From positions 1-60,304 of the forward strand of contig VGOZ01000007.1 in the NCBI GenBank assembly GCA_016875715.1: DNA of 60,304 nucleotides. The letters are read 5' to 3'. Position 1 is the first letter of the stretch. Each line of letters starts with the position of its first letter. A program made the position numbers and the translations under genes. Origin of the DNA: Chloroflexota bacterium. Lineage in GTDB: Bacteria > Chloroflexota > UBA6077 > FW602-bin22. The notes beneath the pieces are model-generated. The model did not search any database. It saw only the letters and a program-made list of their open reading frames with translations, and was not told the DNA's origin. Positions 7,894-16,904 of the stretch are shown here, piece after piece.

Positions 7894-9066
7894 TCAGGCG
7901 CCGTACTTGGCGAGTTTGCCGGTCGCCGCGAGGGCGAGCTGCATGGCCGCTTGTGCCGGAAAGGTTCCAAGGCTCCCCTCGGTGCACGCCCGTTCGCCGA
8001 ACGCCTGACACCGATCGGCGAACGCGTGGCGGGCGTGCAAAAGGAACGGCACCGGGTGCCACGAGTGCTGGCGCAGCACGGCCGGCGTCGAATGATCGCC
8101 CGTGATCATGAGGCAGTCGGCTCCGAGATCGAGTAGGGCCGGTATCGTGCTGTCGATGCTCTCGAACAGATGAACGCGCCGCTCGAAATCCCCGTCCTCA
8201 CCCGCGGCATCTGGCGCCTTGACGTGGATGTAGAAGTACGTGAACTCGCTCCACGAGCGGCGTGCAACCTCGATCTGCGCGGGCAGGGTCGGGCCGGAAT
8301 CGAGCACGCTCATACCGACGAGTCGGCTCATGCCGCGGTACATCGGATAGATCGCGATGGAGGCGGCAGTCAGACCGTATCGCTCCTGAAAGGTCGGGAG
8401 GGCTGGCCTTCGTGCGAAACCGCGAAGCAGAAGTCCATTGGCCGGGCGCTCGTCGCGGAGCGCCTCGTGGACCACAGCGACCCAGTGATTCAGAAGACGC
8501 GCGGTCGCCTCTGCGCCGCCGTCGATCGCGGTGATGCGGTGGGCCGGAACGCCTGTCTGCTGGGGATCCGTATCGCCGAGATGATCGGAGAGTCCCTCGG
8601 CCCGGAAGACGGCCATCGCGCGGTGCTCGCTCTCCGTCTCCAGGAATACCTCCAGGCCGGGCACCTGTACCAACCGCAAACGGTCGACGAGGCGGCGATT
8701 CTCCTCTGTAGAGATGCGTCCGGCGCGTCGATCGCTCACGTTACCCCGATCGTCGAGCGTCGCGAAGTTGATACGCGCCGCGACATCGCTCGCCTCGAGG
8801 GGGAAGTCGATCCCCAACGCGGAGAGGATCCCGCGGCCGACAAGGCTGGCGATCGGGTCGTACCCGAACAGCGCAAGGTGCCCAGGACCACTCCCCGGTG
8901 TGATGCCCGCGCCGACCGGTTCGGAGAGACCGCACGTCGATCGCGCGGCCAGCGCGTCGAGGTGAGGCGTGCGCGCGGTCTCGAGTTCAGTTAGGCCCGT
9001 TGTGGGAGAGGGCAAACCTCCGAGACCGTCGATCACCAGCAGGATGATTCTCTGGTCATTCTCCAC
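7894..9066 (-). CDS. apgM: 2,3-bisphosphoglycerate-independent phosphoglycerate mutase, archaeal type
   Basis: A glycolytic/gluconeogenic mutase of the alkaline-phosphatase superfamily (ApgM type) interconverting 3- and 2-phosphoglycerate. The N-terminal metal site is ILLVIDGLGGLP, followed by the substrate segment GSGPGHLALFGYDP. C-terminal metal ligands lie in YIHVKAPDAAGEDGD and MITGDHSTP, with the last His in RQHSWHPVPFLL. Length is about 390 residues, typical for the archaeal-type family. The start is unclear: GTG 9066 is the only strong codon close to the conserved beginning, with no obvious Shine-Dalgarno. It lies 41 bp after the DUF2085 gene in the same direction. Confidence 0.85.
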   Translation of the reverse strand: MENDQRIILLVIDGLGGLPSPTTGLTELETARTPHLDALAARSTCGLSEPVGAGITPGSGPGHLALFGYDPIASLVGRGILSALGIDFPLEASDVAARINFATLDDRGNVSDRRAGRISTEENRRLVDRLRLVQVPGLEVFLETESEHRAMAVFRAEGLSDHLGDTDPQQTGVPAHRITAIDGGAEATARLLNHWVAVVHEALRDERPANGLLLRGFARRPALPTFQERYGLTAASIAIYPMYRGMSRLVGMSVLDSGPTLPAQIEVARRSWSEFTYFYIHVKAPDAAGEDGDFERRVHLFESIDSTIPALLDLGADCLMITGDHSTPAVLRQHSWHPVPFLLHARHAFADRCQAFGERACTEGSLGTFPAQAAMQLALAATGKLAKYGA

Positions 9067-9107
9067 GATCAGTTCGGAAAGGAGCTCTGGCGGAACCGTG
9101 CGCGGAC

Positions 9108-9701
9108 TCAGCGTTCTCCCTCTCCGTCCGGCCGCGATCCTGGAGGGTCGCATGTCCGCACCGTTGGAATGAGCGATAGGCTCATCAGAGGATAGACAAA
9201 CCACACGGTCGCGCCGCCGAACAGCATGCCTGTCAGAGTGCGCAACAATGGCGTCGATTCGCGCAGGCCGAGAGTCGCTGTGCCTCCGTCCACGAGGATC
9301 GGCAGGCTCAGGAGTGCGTAGCCGATCGCGGAGGGCGCGGCGGGCAGAATGCGACGCCACTGGAGGAGCAGCAGAGTCACGAGCATCGAGCCGTAGATCG
9401 CCACATCGCGCTGGCAGATCGCCATCGGGTAGCCAAAGACCCACCACGACGCGCGAGGATCTTGATGACACACGAACCGAAAGGGATCTCGGACCGAGGT
9501 CGCGGCAGCGTCGTGGCCCATCCAGGCAAGGATTGGCGCCACGGTTGACAGGCCGAGGGCGATCGCAAGCGATGCCGTGAAGGATCCGCCCCAGTATCGG
9601 CCAATTAAGTGCAGCAGCCGAGCGGCGATAGCCCGAATACCATACGTAGGCGGCCTAGCGTCGGTCCAGAATAGGGGCGGACACAGCCAGGAGGTCGGCA
9701 T
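9108..9701 (-). CDS. DUF2085 family membrane protein
   Basis: A small polytopic membrane protein with four or five hydrophobic helices and the DUF2085 hallmarks: FRFVCHQDP in the first half and MAICQRDVAIYGS, where the CHQ and C-Q-R residues suggest a metal or redox site. Function is unknown. ATG 9701 is the only standard start, but it abuts the ATG of the divergent SDR gene (9702) and overlaps that gene's Shine-Dalgarno. A shorter form starting near 9629 (an ATC codon 9 nt after a TATGGT box) would still contain every helix. Probably co-transcribed with apgM. Confidence 0.65.
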   Translation of the reverse strand: MPTSWLCPPLFWTDARPPTYGIRAIAARLLHLIGRYWGGSFTASLAIALGLSTVAPILAWMGHDAAATSVRDPFRFVCHQDPRASWWVFGYPMAICQRDVAIYGSMLVTLLLLQWRRILPAAPSAIGYALLSLPILVDGGTATLGLRESTPLLRTLTGMLFGGATVWFVYPLMSLSLIPTVRTCDPPGSRPDGEGER

Positions 9702-10487
9702 ATGGCGAACGAATCGGGAGTGCTGGCGGGTCGCGTCGCCGTGGTCACGGGGAGCGGTACCGGGATCGGTGCCGGCATTGCCGAGGCCTATGCCGAGGCG
9801 GGCGCGGCGGTGGTCATCAGCTACCACAGCAATAGCACGGGCGCGGAAGCGCTTGCGCGACGACTCCAGGCGCGTGGGACGCAGGTCCTGGTCCACGGCT
9901 GCGATGTGCGCTCTTACGGCGCGGTGCAGAACCTGTTCGATGCAACCGTGGCCCTGTTCGGTCGGGTCGATGTCCTAGTCAACAATTCGGGGATCACCGA
10001 ACCCCACTCGATCCTCGAGATGACGCCTGAGGATTGGGATAAGACCCTGAACATTAACCTTCGTGGCATGTTCTTCTGTACGCAGCGGGCCGCACGGGAG
10101 ATGATCCGCGTCGGACGCGGCGGCAGAATCATCAATCTCAGTTCGGTCCACGGCTTTGCGGCGGTGCCGAACCACAGCCACTACGAGGCGAGCAAGGGCG
10201 GCATCAATCTATATACCAAGGCGTGCGCGATCGAACTCGCGCCACACGACATCCAGGTCAACGCGATCGCCCCGGGGGCCATCGAAGTCGACAGGTACTT
10301 TGGCTTTCCCGGCGGATACAACCGGGATGAGTGGGGCGCCCGTATTCCCGCGGGCCGGGTTGGCCTGCCCCGCGACATTGGACCGCTCGCGGTGTTCCTG
10401 GCGAGCGCCGGCGCACAGTACATCACCGGTCAGATCGTCTGGGTCGACGGTGGGATGACGAGTCGCTTACCTGGCTTGAACAACTGA
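9702..10487 (+). CDS. Short-chain dehydrogenase/reductase (SDR)
   Basis: A 261-residue classical SDR. It has the cofactor motif VTGSGTGIGAGIAEA near the start, VNNSGITEP (NNxG motif), catalytic Ser in INLSSVHG, and Tyr-x3-Lys in HYEASKGG. The C-terminus IVWVDGGM is typical of glucose dehydrogenase/3-oxoacyl reductase-like members. A perfect AGGAGG lies 8 nt before ATG 9702, in contrast to the leaderless genes nearby. The substrate is unknown. Confidence 0.85.
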   Translation: MANESGVLAGRVAVVTGSGTGIGAGIAEAYAEAGAAVVISYHSNSTGAEALARRLQARGTQVLVHGCDVRSYGAVQNLFDATVALFGRVDVLVNNSGITEPHSILEMTPEDWDKTLNINLRGMFFCTQRAAREMIRVGRGGRIINLSSVHGFAAVPNHSHYEASKGGINLYTKACAIELAPHDIQVNAIAPGAIEVDRYFGFPGGYNRDEWGARIPAGRVGLPRDIGPLAVFLASAGAQYITGQIVWVDGGMTSRLPGLNN

Positions 10488-10588
10488 TTCGGAGGTTTCG
10501 GACGTGATTGGCGGGCCGTGCCGATTACCGTTCCGGTCGTCACGGCTGTGGTAACCTTTTCCCGCAAGCGCACGTTTTCGGAGATTCG

Positions 10589-12001
10589 GTGACCTCACTT
10601 CCGACCAGCCAGCGCGGCCGCATCTTCAGTCGCCGATCCCTCCTCGCGGGTGCGGGAGCGGCCATCTTGGGAGTTCTGGGAGCCTGCGTGACCCAGGGTG
10701 TCGTGCCCGGGCTGCGCGGGTCCACGGGTGAAGCGCTGCCGGCACAGCCACACGTGCCGCCCGAGATCGTGTCGGTCCCGGCGCCGATCGCTACCCTGGC
10801 ACCGCGAGCCGAACTGATGCCCACGCCGACGGCGGACGTTCAGCGCGCCAAACCGCCGGCGCTCCTTCCCGTCGCTGCCACGCGGGTCCCCACAATCGCC
10901 GCCCCGGGTGCCACGGTGACTGTTGCGTTGCCCACGCCCACAGCGAACGTGGCGATCTACGACGAGTTTCGCCTCAGGGACCGTCTGGGCGCCGCCCAGA
11001 CGTCGTACGCCGGATCCATCCCCGAGCGCGCCCACAATGTCGAACTGGCGGCGAAACGGCTCGATGGCGCCCGGATCGCTCCGGGAGAGGTGTTCAGCTT
11101 CAACAACGCCGTCGGTTCGACAACGCTCCTGACGGGATACAAGAAGGGCTACGGGATCACGATGAAGGATGATCGCCCGGAGACGATCCCGTCGGTCGCC
11201 GGTGGTATCTGTCAGATTGCCACCACCGTCTTCCAGGCGGCGTTCTGGGCTGGGCTCCCGTTCGTCGAGAGGCACTCCCATATCTACTGGATCCCACGCT
11301 ACGGCGTTCCTCCATCGGGGCGGCTCGGCTACGACGCGACAGTGGACGATCCCGGCGTCGATCTGAAGTTCAGAAACACGACCGGCGACTGGATACGTCT
11401 GTCCTCCTGGTTCGATGGCGCGAACGTCGGATTCGTTCTACACGGCGTCAATCCCAGGTGGAAAGTCGAGGCCGCGCCGCCGACGGCGCGAGACACTGTC
11501 AAGACCGACACCAAGATGGTCTTCCAGGATGACCCGACCATGCCGGTCGGCCGCCAGCTGGAGGTCGAGCACGCGGAGGATGGGTTCACGCTCACCGGTT
11601 ATCGAACGGTCAGCCAGGATGGCAAGATCGTCGACCAGTATGTGTTCACGAATCGCTACCGACCAGCGAGGAACGTCACCCTCGTTGGCACGCTGGGTGC
11701 GACCCCCACCCCATCACCGGTGCCCACGGCGACCCCGACTCCGCTGCCCGGTCTCGTGGGTCGTATGCCGAATGGACGAGTGATCGTGCCACCTCTTTCG
11801 GGTATGTCGGAGGCGCACGCCCGCGCGGTAATCGCCCAGATCGAACTGACGGCGACGTACACGAACTATCAAGGCCCGTCCGAAGTGCCGCCGTACATCC
11901 TCGCGTCGGTGCCGGTGGGGCACGTCCTCAGTCATCAGCCGCCGCCGGGCAGCGAGGTCTTCTCCGGGACGCCGATTCACCTGGCTGTGCGCGCCCGGTA
12001 A
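10589..12001 (+). CDS. VanW-family lipoprotein with PASTA domain
   Basis: A secreted, probably lipid-anchored protein of 470 residues. The N-terminus has a twin-arginine motif (FSRRSLLAG) and a good lipobox (VLGAC). A Pro/Thr linker follows, then the VanW domain with GEVFSFNNAVG, VAGGICQIATTVFQAAFWAG and ERHSHIYWIPRYG. After a beta-rich segment and a second TPTPSPVPTATPTPLP linker comes a C-terminal PASTA repeat (VIVPPLSGMSEAHARAVI onward). PASTA domains bind peptidoglycan stem or beta-lactam-like ligands, so a cell-envelope role is likely. GTG 10589 is preceded by GGAG at 5 nt. It ends 7 bp from the convergent panC. Confidence 0.85.
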   Translation: MTSLPTSQRGRIFSRRSLLAGAGAAILGVLGACVTQGVVPGLRGSTGEALPAQPHVPPEIVSVPAPIATLAPRAELMPTPTADVQRAKPPALLPVAATRVPTIAAPGATVTVALPTPTANVAIYDEFRLRDRLGAAQTSYAGSIPERAHNVELAAKRLDGARIAPGEVFSFNNAVGSTTLLTGYKKGYGITMKDDRPETIPSVAGGICQIATTVFQAAFWAGLPFVERHSHIYWIPRYGVPPSGRLGYDATVDDPGVDLKFRNTTGDWIRLSSWFDGANVGFVLHGVNPRWKVEAAPPTARDTVKTDTKMVFQDDPTMPVGRQLEVEHAEDGFTLTGYRTVSQDGKIVDQYVFTNRYRPARNVTLVGTLGATPTPSPVPTATPTPLPGLVGRMPNGRVIVPPLSGMSEAHARAVIAQIELTATYTNYQGPSEVPPYILASVPVGHVLSHQPPPGSEVFSGTPIHLAVRAR

Positions 12002-12008
12002 CCGTCCC

Positions 12009-12854
12009 TCAGGGAGGCGGGTCCCCGAGCGCACAGTTATCGATGAGTCGCACACGGTCCACGCGCGCGGCGACCAACACTCGCGTCGACATCGTCAGAG
12101 TCGCCGTCGGGGTCAAGTCGGCCGGATCCACGACCGCGACGTAATCCGGGATGAGACAGCATTCGGCAATCTCACCAAGAACGGCGGTGCGAAGTGTGTC
12201 GGGATCGCGTGCGCCCTCGCGAAAGAGCGCGGCAGCCCGGCGAAGCCCGCGTGAGATTCCGACCGCCCGCTGCCGAGCCGGCGCGTCCAGATAGGCATTG
12301 CGCGACGAGAGGGCGAGCCCGTCCGGATCGCGGATCGTCGCGCACCCAACGATGGCGGTCGGGAGATCGAGATCGCGCGCCAGCCGCCGCACAACTTGAA
12401 GCTGTTGAAAGTCCTTCTCGCCCAAATACGCGATGTCGGCACGGGTCGCGATCAGCAGTTTCGCGACGACCGTGGCCACTCCAGCGAAATGCCCAGGGCG
12501 ATGCTCGCCCTCCCATCGCTCGCTCACGCCACCCACCGAGACAGATGTGTCGAATCCCGGTGGGTAGACCTCCTCGACGGGCGGGTGAAAAAGGAGATCC
12601 ACGCCCTCGGCCCGACTCAGGCTTAGGTCGGCCGCGAAATCGCGCGGGTATCGGGCAAGGTCCTCCGATGGGCCAAACTGAGCCGGATTCACGAAGAGAG
12701 TCAGGATCACACGGGCGCATTCGGACCGTGCCCGGCGTATGAGGCTGGCGTGACCGGCGTGGAGGAAACCCATCGTGGGCACGACTCCAACGGGGCCAGG
12801 CAGCGCGGCTCGGCGCTCGCGCAGGTCGGCGACCGTCGCTACAACCTCGGTCAT
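12009..12854 (-). CDS. panC: Pantoate--beta-alanine ligase (pantothenate synthetase)
   Basis: Joins pantoate and beta-alanine to pantothenate using ATP, the last step of vitamin B5 synthesis. The signature PTMGFLHAGHASLIRRA carries the HIGH-like ATP motif. FVNPAQFGPSEDLARYPR, GEKDFQQLQVVRR and LALSSRNAYL are also conserved. Family length (281). ATG 12854 lies 7 bp after panB, so panB-panC form one unit. Confidence 0.95.
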   Translation of the reverse strand: MTEVVATVADLRERRAALPGPVGVVPTMGFLHAGHASLIRRARSECARVILTLFVNPAQFGPSEDLARYPRDFAADLSLSRAEGVDLLFHPPVEEVYPPGFDTSVSVGGVSERWEGEHRPGHFAGVATVVAKLLIATRADIAYLGEKDFQQLQVVRRLARDLDLPTAIVGCATIRDPDGLALSSRNAYLDAPARQRAVGISRGLRRAAALFREGARDPDTLRTAVLGEIAECCLIPDYVAVVDPADLTPTATLTMSTRVLVAARVDRVRLIDNCALGDPPP

Positions 12855-12861
12855 GGTCGGT

Positions 12862-13728
12862 TCAGGCGGGAACCGCCTCTGGCCTGAGCTGTGAGACGAA
12901 CTCGCGCAGTTCCGAGGACCCGTTGAAGGCGTGTCCGGGCGCGGGAAACACCCCCGAGCGCACGTCAGTTGCGTACCGCCCGATCGCCTCGCGAATCGTC
13001 GTCGCGATGTCGGCGTACCGACCGGCGTGGCGAGGAATGTGGGTCTGGCCGGGATATGCGACGAAGCCGAGGAGATCGTGGAGCACCTGGATCTGGCCGG
13101 AGCAGCCAGCTCCCGCGCCGATCCCGATCGTTGGAACGGTCAGCCGCCCGGTCACTGCCTCCGCCAGCGCCGCTGGCACCAGTTCCAGGACGATCGCGAA
13201 GACCCCTGCCTCCTCCAGTGCCGCCACGTCGTCGAGCAACCGCTGCGCCGCCGCGCCCGAATTCGCCTGGAGCCGATAGCCGCCCAAAGCGTGAACCGAT
13301 TGGGGCGTGAGCCCGACGTGACCCATCACCGGGATACCCGCGTCTACGATGCGTCGAATCGTTCCGGCCACGGTCCGGCCGCCCTCGAGTTTGACTGCGC
13401 CAGCGCCACCCTGCTGAATCAGCGAAGCCGCGCCGCGCATGGCCTGTTTGTGGCTGACCTGGTACGCAAGAAACGGCATATCGGCAACCACGAGCGTCGA
13501 CTGGGCGGCGCGCGTTACCGCGGCGACGTGGTGGCGCATTGCCCCGAGGGTGACGGGCACGGTCGAGGTATGACCGAGAACGACCATTCCCAAGGTATCG
13601 CCGACCAGAAGGGCATCGACGCCCGCAGCCTCGGCAAGCGCCGCGGTCGGATAGTCGTACGCGGTGACCATGGCAATTGGCGCCCCGGCTGCCTTGAGGC
13701 GGGCCAAATCCGCCGCAGTATGAGCCAT
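12862..13728 (-). CDS. panB: 3-methyl-2-oxobutanoate hydroxymethyltransferase
   Basis: First committed step of pantothenate synthesis: transfer of hydroxymethyl from methylenetetrahydrofolate to ketoisovalerate. It has MVTAYDYPTAALAEAAGVD with metal ligands, LVGDTLGMVVLGH, the catalytic region VKLEGGRTVAG, MGHVGLTPQSV and TIGIGAGAGCSGQIQVLHD. Length (288) is standard. ATG 13728 has GAGGAG 6 nt upstream and a TATAAT -10 box at 13787-13782. Heads the panBC operon, divergent from manC. Confidence 0.95.
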   Translation of the reverse strand: MAHTAADLARLKAAGAPIAMVTAYDYPTAALAEAAGVDALLVGDTLGMVVLGHTSTVPVTLGAMRHHVAAVTRAAQSTLVVADMPFLAYQVSHKQAMRGAASLIQQGGAGAVKLEGGRTVAGTIRRIVDAGIPVMGHVGLTPQSVHALGGYRLQANSGAAAQRLLDDVAALEEAGVFAIVLELVPAALAEAVTGRLTVPTIGIGAGAGCSGQIQVLHDLLGFVAYPGQTHIPRHAGRYADIATTIREAIGRYATDVRSGVFPAPGHAFNGSSELREFVSQLRPEAVPA

Positions 13729-13781
13729 GGTGGCTCCTCACGAAAGGGCTCGCGGCCGCCGGAGCGGTCCACGGCACGCGG

Positions 13782-13787
13782 ATTATA
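13782..13787 (-). promoter_or_regulatory. -10 box of the panBC operon
   Basis: A perfect TATAAT on the minus strand, 53 bp before panB ATG. The leader carries a Shine-Dalgarno, so this unit is not leaderless. No clear -35. Confidence 0.5.
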
Positions 13788-13863
13788 TGGTTACCATCCG
13801 GTCAGCCACGGGCCGCCCACCGAGCGCGGCCAGATTTCCCCATCCTCCGGCGGAGCACGACAG

Positions 13864-14931
13864 ATGTACCACGCGGTGATCCTGTGCGGTGGCTCCGGAA
13901 CGCGCCTGTGGCCGTTGACACGCGCGGCGCGGCCCAAGCAGTTCCTGCCGCTCTTGATCGATCGACCTCTCCTACGCGAGACGATCGACCGCATCGCGAG
14001 AACGGTACCGATCGATCGGATCTGGGTCGTGACAGGGCGGACCCACGCTGAGGGCGTGCGTGCGATCGCGGCCGAACTCGATCCCCGCAACATACTCGTC
14101 GAACCCGTGCCGCGAGACTCGGCTGGAGCCATCGGCCTGGCGGCCTCGCGACTCAGCCGAATAGACCCCGGGGCCACCTTTACCGCGTTTCCCGCCGACC
14201 ATCTCATCCGCAACGTGTCCACGTTCGACTCGGCACTGCGCCTGGCCAGCGCGCTTGCCCTCGGCCGCACGATCGTCTGTATCGGCATCGCCCCTACCCA
14301 TCCCGATCCCGGCCTCGGGTACATCCAGCGCGGAGAGCCCGAGCGAGCGGCGGAAGGGCTCGTCGCCTATCGGGTTGATCGCTTCGTCGAGAAGCCCGAT
14401 CTCGCGCGTGCCACGGAGTTCGTCCGCGATGGCGGCTACCTCTGGAACGCGGGCGTCTTTACGTGGTCGGCCGCGTATCTGCGTGAGCTTTTCGCCGAAC
14501 ACGTCCCGGGATCGGTGGAGATCTTCGATCGTACGGAGAGCCTGCTTGGGATCGATGAGGCCGCCGCAACGAGCGCGTTCGCATCGTTGCCCAGGATCTC
14601 CGTCGACTATGCCATCCTGGAAAAGGCGCCCGATCGTGTTGTCGTTCAGGCCGATCTGGGCTGGCTGGATATCGGCAACTGGGACGCCGTATTTGGCGCG
14701 TCGCCGCAGGATGCCGAAGCGAACGCTGTGCCGACGAACAGCGTCCTGGTCGACACCCATCGTACGTTCGTCGATTCGCGAACAGGTCGCACGATCGCGC
14801 TCATCGGGGTGGACGATCTCGTTGTCGTGGATACGGCCGATGCATTGCTGATCTGCCGCCGCGATCGGCATCAGGACGTGCGCCGTGTGGTCGACGAACT
14901 ACGTGCTCGAGGGTTGGACCACCTCCTTTAG
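13864..14931 (+). CDS. manC: Mannose-1-phosphate guanylyltransferase
   Basis: Makes GDP-mannose from GTP and mannose-1-phosphate for polysaccharides or glycolipids. It has the nucleotidyltransferase signature LCGGSGTRLWPLTRAARPKQ, FPADHLI with the metal Asp, RFVEKPDLA and YLWNAGVFTW. It ends after the GT-A domain and left-handed helix at 355 residues, so it is the single-function form without the phosphomannose isomerase domain. ATG 13864 has GGAG 8 nt upstream. The stop lies inside the convergent coaBC (33 bp overlap). Confidence 0.9.
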   Translation: MYHAVILCGGSGTRLWPLTRAARPKQFLPLLIDRPLLRETIDRIARTVPIDRIWVVTGRTHAEGVRAIAAELDPRNILVEPVPRDSAGAIGLAASRLSRIDPGATFTAFPADHLIRNVSTFDSALRLASALALGRTIVCIGIAPTHPDPGLGYIQRGEPERAAEGLVAYRVDRFVEKPDLARATEFVRDGGYLWNAGVFTWSAAYLRELFAEHVPGSVEIFDRTESLLGIDEAAATSAFASLPRISVDYAILEKAPDRVVVQADLGWLDIGNWDAVFGASPQDAEANAVPTNSVLVDTHRTFVDSRTGRTIALIGVDDLVVVDTADALLICRRDRHQDVRRVVDELRARGLDHLL

Positions 14932-16113
14932 GGCCAGCAACCCGACGATCAGGTCGAGGATGTCGTCCGCGACCGCGCTCTTGGTCTGGAGCGGGCGCGA
15001 CTCGACTCTCCCATCCGGAAACACGAACGTGACCCGATTGGTATCCGTGCCGAAGCCACTGCCCTCCTCGCTCACGTCGTTGGCGACGATGAGATCGACC
15101 CTCTTGGCGGTGACCTTCGCGCGGGCGTTCTCGATGACATCATCCGTCTCCGCGGCGAAGCCAACCTTGATGCCCCGCCAGTCGGCGAGGCGGGCCAGGA
15201 TGTCCGGGTTCGGCACCAGATCCAGGGTGACGGACGCACGCCGCTTGATCTTCTGACCGGCGATCGCGCTCGGACGGAAGTCCGCCGGCGCCGCGGCCAT
15301 CACCAGAGCGCTCGCCGTCCGGACTGCGGAGTGAATCGCCTCCTCCATCTCGCGCGTCGACTCCACTGCGACGGCCTCCACTCCCGCGGGTAGGGCAACT
15401 TGTAGTGGGCCGTGGATGAGCGTCACCCGCGCGCCGCGTCGACGCGCCTGTTCGGCCACGGCGACTCCCATCTTGCCCGAGGACCGATTCCCTATGAAAC
15501 GCACCGGGTCGATCGCCTCGCGGGTGCCACCGGCGGTGACGACAACGTGCCGTCCCATCAGATCCTGCTCTCGCTCGAACTCCCGCGCGATCGCATCCAC
15601 GATCTCCTCCGGTTCGGGCAGGCGGCCTCTACCGATCTGACCCGATGCGAGGCGACCCTCGCCCGGTTCCATGACGATTGCGCCTCGACGGCGCAGGATC
15701 GTCACGTTTTCGACCGTCGCTGCTGCAGCCCACATGTGTGGTTCCATCGCCGGTGCGATAAGGAGTGGCGCGCTGGATGCCAGAACGGTGGCTCCCAGTG
15801 CGTCATCGGCCATGCCGTGGGCGAGTCGGGCAATCGTGGCCGCGGTCGCTGGCGCGATCACGATCAGGTCGGCGGCCCGCCCGAGCGCGACGTGGCCGAT
15901 CGCGTCCGACGACTCCTCGTCCCAGAGTTCGGTAAGCACGGGCCGCCCCGTGATGGCGCGGAACGAGAGCGGGGCGATAAAGCGGCGCGCGCTCGGCGTC
16001 ATCACCACGTCGACCGACGCGCCTGCCTTTACGAGTTGGCTGGCGAGCGCGACCCCTTTGAATGCGGCGATCGAGCCAGAGACTCCGAGAACGATCCGCC
16101 TCCCGGCGATCAT
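14899..16113 (-). CDS. coaBC: Phosphopantothenoylcysteine decarboxylase / phosphopantothenate--cysteine ligase
   Basis: A bifunctional CoA enzyme. The N-terminal flavoprotein half (CoaC) has GVSGSIAAFKGVALASQL, the APATAATIARLAHG loop and PAMEPHMW at the PxMNxxMW position (Asn replaced by Glu). The C-terminal half (CoaB) has TAGGTREAIDPVRFIGNRSS, AAPADFRP, GQKIKRR and VANDVSEEGSGFG. It follows coaX with an ATGA overlap (start 16113), so steps 1, 2 and 3 of the CoA pathway are translationally linked. The 3' end overlaps manC by 33 bp. Confidence 0.92.
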   Translation of the reverse strand: MIAGRRIVLGVSGSIAAFKGVALASQLVKAGASVDVVMTPSARRFIAPLSFRAITGRPVLTELWDEESSDAIGHVALGRAADLIVIAPATAATIARLAHGMADDALGATVLASSAPLLIAPAMEPHMWAAAATVENVTILRRRGAIVMEPGEGRLASGQIGRGRLPEPEEIVDAIAREFEREQDLMGRHVVVTAGGTREAIDPVRFIGNRSSGKMGVAVAEQARRRGARVTLIHGPLQVALPAGVEAVAVESTREMEEAIHSAVRTASALVMAAAPADFRPSAIAGQKIKRRASVTLDLVPNPDILARLADWRGIKVGFAAETDDVIENARAKVTAKRVDLIVANDVSEEGSGFGTDTNRVTFVFPDGRVESRPLQTKSAVADDILDLIVGLLALKEVVQPSST

Positions 16114-16889
16114 GCTGCTGCACCGTCGGACCGGTTGATCTCCCAGAGCAGTCGGAGCCCCTGTAGAGTCAAGTGCCTATCGACAGTATCGATCGCGGTG
16201 GTCTCGCGAGCGACGTAATCCACAAGACCGCCGGTGCCGATCACCCGCGCGGGCCCGATCTCCTCCTTGATGCGTCGAACGAGGCCCTCCACGAGTCCAC
16301 AGTACCCGAAGAGGAGCCCTGACTGAACGTTGGTGGCCGTGTTCTTTCCGATCGCGCTGCGCGGACGACTGAGATCGACCCGAAAAAGCCTCGCCGCACG
16401 CGAAAAGAGCGCTTCCATCGAGATCTCGAGGCCCGGCGCGATCGCCCCGCCAAGGAAGTCACCCTCTTCGGAGATCACGTCGAACGTCGTGGCGGTGCCG
16501 AAGTCGACCACAATCGCCGGTCCACCGTAAAGGCGATGTGCCGCGATGGAGTTCGCGATGCGATCGGCTCCGACCTCGCGGGGGTTATCCACCATCAGTC
16601 GCACGCCCGAACGGATGCCCGGACCCACGATCGTCGCCGATAGGTTGAGGTAGCGCCGCGCGAAGTCCGCCAGTGTGGCGGTCAGCGGAGGCACGACGCT
16701 GCCGATGATGACCGCGTCGAACGAGTCCAGAGTCAAACTGGCCTGCGCAACGAATGAATGGACGAGCACAGCGTGCTCGTCGGCCGTACGGTCAGGATCG
16801 GTGCGGATCCGCCAGGTGTGCCGGAGGTCCGTGCCGGAGAAAGCGCCCAGAACCGCCTGCGTGTTGCCCACGTCGATCGCGAGGAGCAG
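16110..16889 (-). CDS. coaX: Type III pantothenate kinase, apparently CTG-initiated
   Basis: Phosphorylates pantothenate (first CoA step). The acetate-kinase-fold motifs are LLLAIDVGNTQAVLG, MVDNPREVGADRIANSIAA, IVVDFGTATTFDVI and TGGLVDYVA. The essential Asp of DxGNT is lost if translation starts at GTG 16871. The only upstream codon before the in-frame prs stop that could serve is CTG 16889, which has GGAGG 6 nt before it. A CTG start is therefore the best fit. It is downstream of prs by 15 bp and overlaps coaBC as ATGA. Confidence 0.88.
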   Translation of the reverse strand: MLLAIDVGNTQAVLGAFSGTDLRHTWRIRTDPDRTADEHAVLVHSFVAQASLTLDSFDAVIIGSVVPPLTATLADFARRYLNLSATIVGPGIRSGVRLMVDNPREVGADRIANSIAAHRLYGGPAIVVDFGTATTFDVISEEGDFLGGAIAPGLEISMEALFSRAARLFRVDLSRPRSAIGKNTATNVQSGLLFGYCGLVEGLVRRIKEEIGPARVIGTGGLVDYVARETTAIDTVDRHLTLQGLRLLWEINRSDGAAA

Positions 16890-16904
16890 GGTGGTCCTCC
16901 GGGT

